DNA of 64,000 nt from Streptomyces sp. CB02400 (GTDB lineage Bacteria; Actinomycetota; Actinomycetes; Streptomycetales; Streptomycetaceae): positions 1-64,000 of the forward strand of contig NZ_LIWB01000019.1 of NCBI RefSeq assembly GCF_001905725.1. Direction: 5' to 3'. Position 1 is the stretch's first letter. The number at the start of each line of letters is the position of its first letter. The position numbers were made by a program, and so were the translations under genes. Shown here piece after piece: positions 9,785 to 17,299 of the stretch. Below the pieces are notes generated by a model. That model saw only the letters and a list, made by a program, of their open reading frames with translations, ran no database searches and was not told where the DNA came from.

Positions 9785-10257
9785 AGCAGCCCGTCGTCTG
9801 GAGCGAGGCGGTCCTGGTGATCGCCGCCTGCTGGGTGGTCAACGGTCTGGGGTACGGGGTGTTCGCTGCCCTTGACGAGCCTCAGTTGTCCATGGCGCCT
9901 CTGATCTGCATGGGGCTGGCCCGGTGGTTCTTCGCACGTCACCGCTGTTGGCGGGCCGCGATCGCGGCGGGATTCACGGGGACTGCCGTGCTGTCCGGGC
10001 TCATGGACGTCCTGCGGCCGGGCCTGGACAAGTACGTGGCGGACGCCCTGGCCACGGGAGCGGCGGTGACGGTCGCCCTGACAGTCTTCACCTTGGCCGG
10101 CCGCGCAAGCGGCCGCAGTCAGGACTCGGCAAGCCGACTCCGGCCCGACCTGGCCCTTTCACCGACCGGCCGCTCCCCGGCCGCTCCGTTGTCTGCCGGA
10201 ACGCGGCAGTGTGCGGTGGATGACGCTGCCCGCCAGGCACCTGTCAGGAAGGCGTAA
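9781..10257 (+). CDS. small membrane protein, unknown, coupled to the upstream gene
   Basis: A 158-residue protein starting at a GTG that overlaps the preceding stop codon. Hydrophobic segments at about residues 8-28, 40-56, 60-80 and 92-108 suggest four membrane passes, followed by a polar tail of about 45 residues. No family was recognised. A start further upstream exists in the same frame but would be antisense-like shadow through the preceding gene, so the coupled GTG is preferred. Confidence 0.6.
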   Translation: MKQPVVWSEAVLVIAACWVVNGLGYGVFAALDEPQLSMAPLICMGLARWFFARHRCWRAAIAAGFTGTAVLSGLMDVLRPGLDKYVADALATGAAVTVALTVFTLAGRASGRSQDSASRLRPDLALSPTGRSPAAPLSAGTRQCAVDDAARQAPVRKA

Positions 10258-10342
10258 GGAGCGTGTAAAGTCCGTCGCGGAGTGCCGGGAAGCCTGGTCG
10301 GCGACAGGGAACAGCTGTCTTCGTCGATCGGAGTTGGTCTTC

Positions 10343-11590
10343 GTGGTGCTCGTCGCGGTCTTCGGCGCCGCTCTGCTCATCGCGGTTCTTCTTTCCGGAC
10401 TCGCGGCCCGGACCGTGCTGTCCACCTCCTTCCTCTTCCTGGTCGGCGGTGCGCTCGTCAGCGACGGCTTCCTCGGGCTGATCCACATCACCCCTGACAG
10501 CGACATCGTCGCGGTCACCGCCGATCTGGCGCTGTTCGCGGTGCTGTTCACCGACGGCATGCACGTGTCCTTCCCGAAGCTTCGGGAGAACTGGAAGAAC
10601 CCGGCCCGTGCCCTTGGCCTCGGCATGCCCCTCGCCTTCGTCGGTATGGCGCTGATCACCCACTACCTGGTCGGGTTGGACTGGACGACCTCCTTCCTCG
10701 TGGGCGCCGTCCTGGCCCCCACGGACCCCGTGTTCGCCTCGGCGATCGTGGGCCGCAAGGAAGTACCGCCCAAGCTCCGGCAGTTGCTGAACGTGGAGAG
10801 TGGTATCAACGACGGGCTCGCCCTGCCGGTGGTGCTCGTCCTCATCGCCGTCGCAGGACCGACCAGCGGCCACGCGGAGGCGTCCTTCGGAAAGATCGCC
10901 CTGGAACTCGGGCTGGGACTGGCCTTCGGGGTGCTGCTGCCACTCCTGGTCAACGGACTCGTACGGTTCCGGCTGCTGGGAGCGGAGCCCAAGCTGCAGC
11001 CACTGCTGCCACTGGCCATCGGGATCATCCTGTACGGCGCGTGCCATCTGACCCATGCCAACCCTTACCTGGCTGCCTTCTCCGCAGGTGCCGTTCTCAC
11101 CGCCGTCTCACCGGAGGCGAAGACGGCCTTCGAACCGCTGGGTGAGGCGCTCGCGGAACTGGCCAAGTTCGCCGCACTGCTGGTCTTCGGCGCACTGCTG
11201 ACGCCCCAGCTCTTCGCCGACCTGTCCTTGGCCGGTTACGTGGCGGTGGTCCTGGCGATCGTGCTGGTGCGCCCGGCATCGATGATGATCTCTCTCGTCG
11301 GCACGCAGTTCGACCGACGGGAGAAGCTGGTGGCCGCGTGGTTCGGCCCCAAGGGGTTCGCGTCGGTGGTCTACGGGCTCCTCGTGCTGCAGGCCGGCAT
11401 TCCGCAGGGGGAGCAGGCGTACACGCTCATCGCCGTCTGCATCGCCTTCTCGATCGTCGCTCACAGCAGCACCGACGTGCCCATCGCGAGGATCTTCGAT
11501 GTCGAGGACCTGACCGGTATTCCAGAGTCGGCGAGCAGCGCGCAGACGCGGGTCGCGAGCGAGGAGAACGGGCATGTCCGTCGGCCGTGA
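10343..11590 (+). CDS. CPA1-family sodium (cation)/proton antiporter
   Basis: A polytopic membrane protein (415 residues from this start) with about 11-12 hydrophobic segments. Two ion-translocation signatures of the CPA1 family are visible: APTDPVFASAIV around residues 127-138 and NVESGINDGLALP around 152-164, the latter carrying the conserved Asn-Asp pair. It should exchange Na+ or K+ for protons across the plasma membrane. The GTG at 10343 is preceded by GGAG at about 9 bases; an in-frame start 132 bp upstream would add a soluble Arg-rich leader overlapping the previous gene and seems less likely. The 3' end overlaps the next small membrane-protein gene by 17 bases, so the two are coupled. 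Confidence 0.8.
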   Translation: MVLVAVFGAALLIAVLLSGLAARTVLSTSFLFLVGGALVSDGFLGLIHITPDSDIVAVTADLALFAVLFTDGMHVSFPKLRENWKNPARALGLGMPLAFVGMALITHYLVGLDWTTSFLVGAVLAPTDPVFASAIVGRKEVPPKLRQLLNVESGINDGLALPVVLVLIAVAGPTSGHAEASFGKIALELGLGLAFGVLLPLLVNGLVRFRLLGAEPKLQPLLPLAIGIILYGACHLTHANPYLAAFSAGAVLTAVSPEAKTAFEPLGEALAELAKFAALLVFGALLTPQLFADLSLAGYVAVVLAIVLVRPASMMISLVGTQFDRREKLVAAWFGPKGFASVVYGLLVLQAGIPQGEQAYTLIAVCIAFSIVAHSSTDVPIARIFDVEDLTGIPESASSAQTRVASEENGHVRRP

Positions 11591-11774
11591 GCACGGCGTG
11601 CGCCGACCGGAACGAGGGCTCGTGGGATGGCTGATCGGCGTGGGCGCACTGGCTGTCGTGGCCGGGAGCGTGATGTACGTGTTGCCCGGCCCCGGCTTGC
11701 CCCTCTTGGCCACGGGGGCGTTGCTCCTGCTCGGCGTGGCGGTCCTGTGGATCCTCGGACGGAGGTGGAGATGA
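11574..11774 (+). CDS. small membrane protein (66 residues)
   Basis: A short protein with two hydrophobic segments (about residues 17-37 and 40-61) broken by a Pro-Gly turn (LPGPGLP), ending in Arg residues. It overlaps the antiporter 3' end and shares ATGA with the next gene, so it belongs to a tightly coupled antiporter operon. It may be an accessory subunit, but no family was recognised. Confidence 0.55.
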   Translation: MSVGREHGVRRPERGLVGWLIGVGALAVVAGSVMYVLPGPGLPLLATGALLLLGVAVLWILGRRWR

Positions 11775-12325
11775 CCGCGGGGCCCTCGGAACCGTACGTG
11801 TGGCGTGCCGGATGGCCGGCCCGCGTGGCGGCTACGGGGTCGTGTCTGCTGTTCGTGGTGCTCGCTGAGCGTCCCCACGGCGGGACGCTGGCCGACCCGC
11901 GGCCCGGCGCGGTGTTCTTCGCGGTGTGGACGTCGCTGGTGGCTGGATGGCTGTGCTGCCGAGTGGGACTGTGGCGCATCACCGCGGACCGGGACGGGGT
12001 GCACATCCGCAGGATGTGGGCCGTGACGTTCCTGCCGTGGTCGAGGATCGGACGAGCGGAGCTGCGGCGCGACGGGCTGCTCGAGTTCGTGGGGGCGACG
12101 GAGATTCCGCTGGCGGGTCTGTTCGCGCCGTCATGGGCCGACAGGCTGGCGCGTCGTAGAGGAGCCGGAGTCCGAGCGGCACAGGTGCTGACCGAGATGG
12201 CGCGAAGCCCCGATCTGCGTCCGCAGGTTCGGGCAGGGCGGGCCGCGACCGGATCGGCGTTCGCTCCTCGGGCGCTGCCGCTGGCAGTCGCCGTGTTCGC
12301 CGTGGCGGAGTGCATCCACCGCTGA
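11771..12325 (+). CDS. membrane protein with bacterial PH-like domain
   Basis: A 184-residue protein starting at the ATG of an ATGA overlap. Two transmembrane helices (about residues 16-33 and 48-66) are followed by a segment beginning WRITADRDGVHIRRMW with hydrophobic/turn alternation typical of the short bacterial PH domains found in actinobacterial membrane proteins. A C-terminal hydrophobic stretch follows. Function is unknown. Operon position suggests a link with the antiporter. Confidence 0.55.
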   Translation: MTAGPSEPYVWRAGWPARVAATGSCLLFVVLAERPHGGTLADPRPGAVFFAVWTSLVAGWLCCRVGLWRITADRDGVHIRRMWAVTFLPWSRIGRAELRRDGLLEFVGATEIPLAGLFAPSWADRLARRRGAGVRAAQVLTEMARSPDLRPQVRAGRAATGSAFAPRALPLAVAVFAVAECIHR

Positions 12326-12359
12326 CCCACCTGCCCGGAGGAGAGTTGGGGGCGATTAC

Positions 12360-12632
12360 GTGAACTGGGGATTCCTGACCGGCTTCACCACGCTGTGGCT
12401 GCCCTTTGCGGTAGCCCAGTGCCGTGGCCGGACGCTTCCGTGGCTGCGTCACCGCGGGCCCGTGCGGCTGCTCGGTGCAGCGGGTCCGGCGCTGTACGGG
12501 GTGGTCGTCGTCAACACCGTTCCCCGGCTGGTCGGCGCTGTGCCGGGCACCCTGGCATACGTTATCCGGCTCGCGGGATGGGTGTCGTGGGCACGTGTCT
12601 TCCGGTCGGTCGGTGCTCCCGGAAGCCGCTGA
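12360..12632 (+). CDS. small membrane protein, unknown (90 residues)
   Basis: GTG start, with GGAGAG about 15 bases upstream. It has hydrophobic stretches at about residues 5-20 and 36-55, and ends with an Arg-rich tail. It resembles other very small Streptomyces membrane proteins but no family is recognised. It follows the PH-like gene by 34 bp on the same strand. Support is limited to frame bias and position. Confidence 0.4.
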   Translation: MNWGFLTGFTTLWLPFAVAQCRGRTLPWLRHRGPVRLLGAAGPALYGVVVVNTVPRLVGAVPGTLAYVIRLAGWVSWARVFRSVGAPGSR

Positions 12633-12839
12633 CGGCACGCACCCTCTTGACGCCTTCTTGGCGGTGGTCGGCATGGAGGGCCTGTCGAAGACTGCCGGAA
12701 GCAGGCAATGCGGGAGGCGTTCCGCATCGACACGATGGGACTGAGGGGAGCACGCGTCAGCTCCCGATGCCGGATGCCGGCGGCGGCACCGGGACGCTGA
12801 CGTGCCGTGATGAGCGAGGCGGGGGACGGAGGAACGGGC

Positions 12840-13343
12840 ATGCGAATGTTTGTCGAAGTCGCCACGACGTTCCCCGTCCTGTTCTTCACCGTCGCGTCGA
12901 TCGTAGTCACGGGCTTCTGGCTGCTCGTCGTGGTGGGTGTCACCGACGCAGGGTGCTTCGACGAGGACGTCGACGCCGATGCCCTGGGACTTGGCGGGGT
13001 ACCGGTCGCGGTCTCGTTCTCGGTACTGACGGCGGTTGCCTGGACCGGAAGCTTCGCTGCCGTCCTGCTGCTCGAAGCCGTTGTCTCCCGGGGCCCGGCG
13101 CGAGCGCTGACCGCCCCAGCGATCTTCCTTGCCGCACCTGTGGCCGGGTGGTGGGGGACCCGATTGCTCGTACGACCGCTGCGCCGCTGCTTTCCTCAGG
13201 GGCGTGCGCGGTGTCCTGGACACCGCCCGGAGCCCGCTGCGGGACGCTCTGCCGAATCGGCCCGTACGAGGTGGAAGGCGGGCAGCAGTGGTGACCACCC
13301 GCGGCCTGCGGGACACGCGACGCCGGACGCACGTCTTCCGTGA
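12840..13343 (+). CDS. YqiJ-like inner-membrane protein (flotillin partner type)
   Basis: A 167-residue protein. The N-terminal 120 residues carry the pattern of YqiJ-like proteins: a helix with TTFPVLFFTVASIVVTGFWL, the short acidic loop DEDVDADAL, then a Gly/Pro-rich turn and two more helices. In other bacteria this family is encoded beside YqiK-type flotillins, here represented by the gene at 2270. The ATG at 12840 follows GGAGGA by 6 bases. After about residue 125 the sequence becomes a Pro/Arg/Ala-rich tail in place of the soluble OB-like domain I expect in the family. A fragment in another frame (…GTLCRIGPYEVEGG…) may be the remnant of that domain, so the gene may be frameshifted near 13190. 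Confidence 0.6.
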   Translation: MRMFVEVATTFPVLFFTVASIVVTGFWLLVVVGVTDAGCFDEDVDADALGLGGVPVAVSFSVLTAVAWTGSFAAVLLLEAVVSRGPARALTAPAIFLAAPVAGWWGTRLLVRPLRRCFPQGRARCPGHRPEPAAGRSAESARTRWKAGSSGDHPRPAGHATPDARLP

Positions 13344-13374
13344 TCGGTTCCGGTGGGACCACGACAGGGAAACC

Positions 13375-13512
13375 ATGGACAGATGCGTCGAGGAGCGCAT
13401 CGCCTGCGCACAGGCGTGTACCCGCGCGGGCGGACGCCCGTTTGTCGGAGGGCATGGTCGGCGATCTGATCGAGTGCATCCGCATCGACATGGACTGTGC
13501 CGACGAGTGCAC
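13375..13512 (+). pseudogene. remnant of four-helix-bundle Cys-rich (DUF326-type) copper-binding protein
   Basis: An ATG at 13375 opens MDRCVEERIACAQACTRA, the start of the DUF326 four-helix-bundle metal-binding family. The match then continues in the next frame as ADARLSEGMVGDLIECIR and on to DMDCADEC. Removing one G from the GGG run at 13428-13430 would restore a continuous reading. The gene is then cut at 13513, the deduced left end of the IS3-family element, losing the C-terminal half. It is therefore doubly broken. No continuation is visible on the far side of the IS. Confidence 0.75.
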
Positions 13513-13541
13513 TGTCAATCCCCTCGCAGCGTGGAGACGAT

Positions 13542-14483
13542 CTATGCGGCCAGTCCCTCGGCGAGGGTGGCTCGGTAGTCACGTTCGTAGTCGATCGGGC
13601 TCTTGAACCCGCACACGCTGTGTAGCCGCCTGGCGTTGTAGAAGTCGGTGATCCAGGTGGCAATCTTGATGCGGGCCTCGGTGCGGGTGCGGAAGGTATG
13701 GCGGTGGACGTACTCGACTTTGAGGACGCTGTTGAACGCCTCGCTCACGGCGTTGTCGAAACAAGATCCGACTCTGCCCATGGACTGGACGATGCCGAGC
13801 TTTCGGCAAGCCCGCTTGAACCGTCGTGAGCAGTACTCGCTGCCCCTGTCCGTGTGCATGATCACGCCGCGCACGTCGCCGCCGCGGGTGGCCGCGGCCA
13901 TGTTCAGGGACGCGACGACCAGGTCGGCGTCATGCCGCTCGGCCATCGCGTAGCCGAGAAGGCGACGGGAGAACAGGTCGATGACCGTCGCCAAGTACAG
14001 CTTGCCCTCGCCGGTTTCGATCTCGGTGAGATCGCCCGCCCAGACGAGACCGGGCTCCTCGGCGGTGAAGTCCCGGCGTACGAAGTCCGCGGCGGCTGGC
14101 CGCTTGCCCGGCCTCGTCAGCGACCGGCGGCGACGCACTTTCCGTCCAGCCAGCCCGAGTTCGGCCATGACCTTCGCAACCGTGTTCACCGACACTCGCC
14201 AGTCTCTGCGTACCAGCTCGATGAACACCTTCGGCGAGCCGTAGGTGCCGCCCGAGCCGTGGAAGATCTCTTCAATCTCCTCGGCCAGCTGCCGCCGGCG
14301 CACCTCACGCGCTGTCGGCGGACGATCCCGCCACTTGTAGAACCACGACTCGGACACTCCCAGCGCCCGGCAGGCGGTGCGGTAGGGAATCTTCTGCTCG
14401 GCCTTGCAGCTGCTGATCACCCGGACCGCAACGGCCGGGTCTGCCTCAGCTACTTCACCCACAAGGCCACGAATCGCTTGCAC
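13542..14483 (-). CDS. IS3-family transposase OrfB (DDE integrase core)
   Basis: A 313-residue frame. An N-terminal HTH_21-like region (KIPYRTACRALGVSESWFYKW) precedes a retroviral-type integrase core with the DDE residues in WAGDLTEI, HTDRGSEYCS and AVSEAFNSVLK. It ends with the typical RRLHSVCGFKSPIDYE region. The 5' end overlaps the 3' end of orfA, the arrangement used for programmed frameshifting to produce OrfAB. OrfB itself looks complete; whether it is active depends on OrfA, which is broken. Confidence 0.9.
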   Translation of the reverse strand: MQAIRGLVGEVAEADPAVAVRVISSCKAEQKIPYRTACRALGVSESWFYKWRDRPPTAREVRRRQLAEEIEEIFHGSGGTYGSPKVFIELVRRDWRVSVNTVAKVMAELGLAGRKVRRRRSLTRPGKRPAAADFVRRDFTAEEPGLVWAGDLTEIETGEGKLYLATVIDLFSRRLLGYAMAERHDADLVVASLNMAAATRGGDVRGVIMHTDRGSEYCSRRFKRACRKLGIVQSMGRVGSCFDNAVSEAFNSVLKVEYVHRHTFRTRTEARIKIATWITDFYNARRLHSVCGFKSPIDYERDYRATLAEGLAA

Positions 14484-14766
14484 ACATCACGCTCCATCTC
14501 CAACTCGCGGATGCGCTTGTCCTTCTCCCTGGCCTCGGCCCGCAGCCGCTCCAGCTCAGACCGCTCGCTCTCCCGCAGACGACCGCCGGGTGATGGCTCG
14601 GCCACCGGCCGATCCGACGACGGCGGCCCGTTGCGCCGCGCCCGCGACACCCAGCTATGCAACGTCCCCGGGTGGATGCCCAAATCCTCAGCCACTTCCG
14701 GAATCGGCTTCCCGGTCTCCGTTACGAGCGGAACTCGGCGTCGTAGATGCGCTTCCTGGATGCCAT
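14450..14766 (-). pseudogene. IS3-family OrfA (transposase HTH), frameshifted
   Basis: The start MASRKRIYDAEFRS at 14766 runs into a stop after 14 codons. The rest of OrfA continues in another frame as VTETGKPIPEVAEDLGIHPG (HTH) followed by a leucine-zipper-like helix ending RELEMERDVCKRFVALWVK. Typical OrfA proteins have a few more residues at the junction, so a short deletion with loss of frame at about 14722 is likely. Confidence 0.75.
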
Positions 14767-14917
14767 GACCCCAACTATCCCTCCGGTCACGGTCTCCACA
14801 GTAGGAGGGGAACCTCATGCCTTCACTACCCCGGAAATGTCCACGCAAGCATGGGTTGCTGACGACTCCAAGTGCTACTCTGCGTAACCGTTCGTTGGTG
14901 CGACCATCAGTGACCAG

Positions 14918-15805
14918 TCACCGCCCGCTGCCCTCGTCCCCGTTCATGAACGCTGCCGTCAGGGCGACCATCGCTGCCGGCTCTTCCTCGACCACGAGGT
15001 GTCCCGCTCCAGGCACGGTGATCACCGCCACGCCGAGGTGACGGGAGGCGGGCGAAGTCAGCCGGGACGGCGGCAGGAACACGTCCTGCTCGCCGGCGAC
15101 CACCAGATTCGCTACTCGCCGGGATCGGGCGAGTGTCCCTTTCGGCAAGGGAAAGGGAGCGAGGCTGGAGTGGCAGGACCGGGCCACGAGCGTCATCCAC
15201 TCCACATGTCCGGCTGACGGTCCATGGCCGGGCCCGTGCATCTGACGCAGGAGCGTTGCGCTGCGAGTGTTCGTGGGGCAGATGAGCCAAGGCACGGTGG
15301 CGGCGAGAACGCGGCCGGTGACCTTCAGCCGGGCAAGTCCCGCCGGCGAGACCAACAACCGTCCGCTCAGTCGGGGTGCCTCGCAGGCGAGGGCTATGGC
15401 ACCGCCGAGGGAATGCCCCACCACGACGGTCGGCCCCGTGCCGACCGCGTCAAGGACGTCCTCGAGCCACCGTCCGTAGAGAGTCGGCCGGTTCGGCCCA
15501 GGGCGTTCGGGGGCACTCAGCCCCGGCTGTCCGGGCACGTCCACGGCATAGGTGGGCCACCGTGCTGCCAGTGCGGTGATCAGCGGCAGGCTCGTGGCCG
15601 CATTGAAGTTGGTGCCGGGAACCACCACCACGCAGGGAGTACGTCGACGCTGATCGGCATCCTCACCGGCCGCGACCACATGGGTCGGGCCTACGCGGGT
15701 GGACAGTGTCATGGTCCGGTGCGGCACCGGCCACCGCGCGAGTCGCTCAGCGCACCACCTGCCGACCTCTCGACGGGCAGCAGCGCTTCTGTAGATGCCG
15801 TGCAT
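14918..15805 (-). CDS. alpha/beta-hydrolase
   Basis: A 295-residue alpha/beta-hydrolase. The nucleophile elbow GHSLGG puts Ser at residue 132; the acid is likely the Asp in GEQDVFLPP and the base the His in GAGHLVVEEEP near the C-terminus. An oxyanion-side motif, VVPGTNFNA, occurs at about residues 62-70. The substrate is not predictable; the fold includes esterases, lactonases and haloperoxidase-like enzymes. It faces the IS3 element tail-on and is divergent from the Mrr-like nuclease gene, with about 120 bp between the starts. Confidence 0.8.
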   Translation of the reverse strand: MHGIYRSAAARREVGRWCAERLARWPVPHRTMTLSTRVGPTHVVAAGEDADQRRRTPCVVVVPGTNFNAATSLPLITALAARWPTYAVDVPGQPGLSAPERPGPNRPTLYGRWLEDVLDAVGTGPTVVVGHSLGGAIALACEAPRLSGRLLVSPAGLARLKVTGRVLAATVPWLICPTNTRSATLLRQMHGPGHGPSAGHVEWMTLVARSCHSSLAPFPLPKGTLARSRRVANLVVAGEQDVFLPPSRLTSPASRHLGVAVITVPGAGHLVVEEEPAAMVALTAAFMNGDEGSGR

Positions 15806-15926
15806 CGCCCCAGTATCGGCTCGGCTACGCCGTTCGATCCGGCCAATGGCCGACTCCGTGCTCTACACGTGCCGACCGACGTTGGTCAGACTGCCGTACC
15901 GAGGTGGCTGGGGGCGGGAGGCATGC

Positions 15927-16631
15927 ATGACAGCTCGGCGTGGACGAGGTGCGGCTACGCGAAGGCGGAGGGCGGTCTGGCTGCAGCGGGCGTCGGCGTG
16001 TGGGGTCACCGCGATAGTCCTCCTGGTGATGTTCTGGTCGGTGGTCTGGCCCTACGTCACCGGGGCACTGCTGCTGGGTGGCGTGGGAGCGGCTGCTTGG
16101 TGGCTGTGGCGCGCTGACCGGCTGGTGCGCGAGCGGGACCGCCTCTGGCGTCAGGCCGACATGATCGATGCCGGACGACGGACGCTGACCGAGGTGGACG
16201 CGATGACCGGCACGGAGTTCGAGGAACTGGTCGCGAACCTCTGCCGACGAGACGGGTGCTCCGAGGTACACAGGGTGGGTGGCGCCAACGACAACGGAGC
16301 CGACGTCGTCGGCCGTCTTCCGGACGGCCGGAGCATGGTGATCCAGTGCAAGCGGTACGCGCCGACCAGCACGATCGCGAGCCGTGAACTGCGCGATCTG
16401 CTGGGAGCCCGGGTGCATTTCGGTGCTGACCTGGCCGTGTTCGTGACGACCACGCGGTTCAGTCGCCCGTCCGAGAAGTTCGCGTTACAGCATGGGATCC
16501 TCGCCGTACATCGTGATCACCTGGGGATGTGGAACGGGGGAGCCTCCTTGATGTCACTCGCCGAGATCAACGGTGCCGGCCAGGGGGACGCCCGGCATCG
16601 CACCCGCTGGAAGCGGGCTTACAGCAAGTAA
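15927..16631 (+). CDS. membrane-tethered Mrr-like restriction endonuclease
   Basis: A 234-residue protein. Two transmembrane helices (about residues 22-60) are followed by a PD-(D/E)xK nuclease domain: TGTEFEELVANLC, then GANDNGADVVG (Asp) and MVIQCKRY (Gln-x-Lys). This is the Mrr_cat arrangement that cleaves DNA, often modified DNA. The ATG at 15927 has GGGAG 6 bases upstream; a start 132 bp upstream would only add an Arg-rich leader. Related membrane-anchored Mrr-like proteins are common in actinobacteria. The role could be defence against incoming DNA or DNA quality control at the membrane. Confidence 0.8.
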   Translation: MTARRGRGAATRRRRAVWLQRASACGVTAIVLLVMFWSVVWPYVTGALLLGGVGAAAWWLWRADRLVRERDRLWRQADMIDAGRRTLTEVDAMTGTEFEELVANLCRRDGCSEVHRVGGANDNGADVVGRLPDGRSMVIQCKRYAPTSTIASRELRDLLGARVHFGADLAVFVTTTRFSRPSEKFALQHGILAVHRDHLGMWNGGASLMSLAEINGAGQGDARHRTRWKRAYSK

Positions 16632-17140
16632 CCCCTGTGTCAGGGCAGGGAGGCAGGACCACTCCTCGTTCAGCTCCCACTCGTGTCGTACAGCCTCCAT
16701 GTCGGTCAGCGGATGGCTTCCCTTCCTCGCGTCCGCCGTTCAGTGGGTTCCGCTGGTGCAGCGTCAGCCGCAGACGATGTGCCGCGTCGGTTTTCTCTTC
16801 CGGTCCCCGATTGAGCAGTACGGCCGATACCGGTGCGCTGGCGCAGCGGAGACGTTGGGGGCGATCTGCACCGGTGGGATTCGTCGAGCGCGGATCCGCG
16901 CGTGGAGCGCATGCCGGAGGCGGCGAAAAGGCTTGATCGCTTCGAGTGACGGAGGCTATTGCGGGGAGGGGTGCGGACTCACGGCCGCGGGGAGGGCTGT
17001 TGGCCGACGGTCTGGATTCGCGGACGCGCACGGCCACGACCGCTGACGCGAGCCGCGGTGCTCGGCTGCGATTGCCTCGTCCGGGAGAAGCTCATCAAGA
17101 TCTTCTCCCGGATTTCTCCCAAACGATCTCCAGGAACCAC
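16632..17140. other. intergenic, no gene recognised
   Basis: Between the nuclease gene and the tRNA-Pro terminator. Open frames here overlap on both strands with no known motif and no convincing ribosome-binding site. It may be degraded island-edge sequence. Confidence 0.5.
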
Positions 17141-17177
17141 TCAGGGGCCCGACCCGCTGTGCGGATCAGGCCCCTGA
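17141..17177 (-). terminator. terminator downstream of tRNA-Pro
   Basis: Inverted repeat TCAGGGGCC / GGCCCCTGA with a 19-base loop, 16 bases beyond the tRNA 3' end on the minus strand. Confidence 0.65.
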
Positions 17178-17192
17178 CCTGGTACTTCACTG

Positions 17193-17266
17193 TCGGGGTG
17201 GCGGGATTTGAACCCACGACCTCTTCGTCCCGAACGAAGCGCGCTGCCAAGCTGCGCTACACCCCG
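17193..17266 (-). tRNA. tRNA-Pro, anticodon CGG
   Basis: The minus strand folds as a full cloverleaf. The acceptor stem is CGGGGTG/CACCCCG with discriminator A, and the anticodon stem CTTCG/CGAAG encloses the loop TTCGGGA, giving anticodon CGG for codon CCG. The T-arm contains GGTTCAAATCC. CCA is not encoded; ACA follows. It marks the boundary between accessory-looking DNA on the left and the conserved block on the right. Confidence 0.95.
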
Positions 17267-17299
17267 ATCGTCGCTGCTCTCGCGGCGACGACGTTTACT

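Larger units (their letters stand above)
13513..14817 (-). mobile_element. IS3-family insertion sequence, about 1305 bp
   Basis: The element holds overlapping orfA and orfB on the minus strand. Imperfect 26-bp terminal inverted repeats are visible: both ends begin TG, and both contain TCCCCTC-n2-A-n2-GTGGAGAC. Ends are placed at 13513 and 14817 on that basis. I see no matching short direct repeat at the two flanks, so the flanks may have rearranged after insertion. orfA is frameshifted, so the copy is probably not autonomous. Confidence 0.85.

Noticed and set aside
17193..17266. Attachment-site duplication of the tRNA-Pro 3' end
   Set aside because: I found no second copy of the T-arm/acceptor sequence and no integrase gene in the window.
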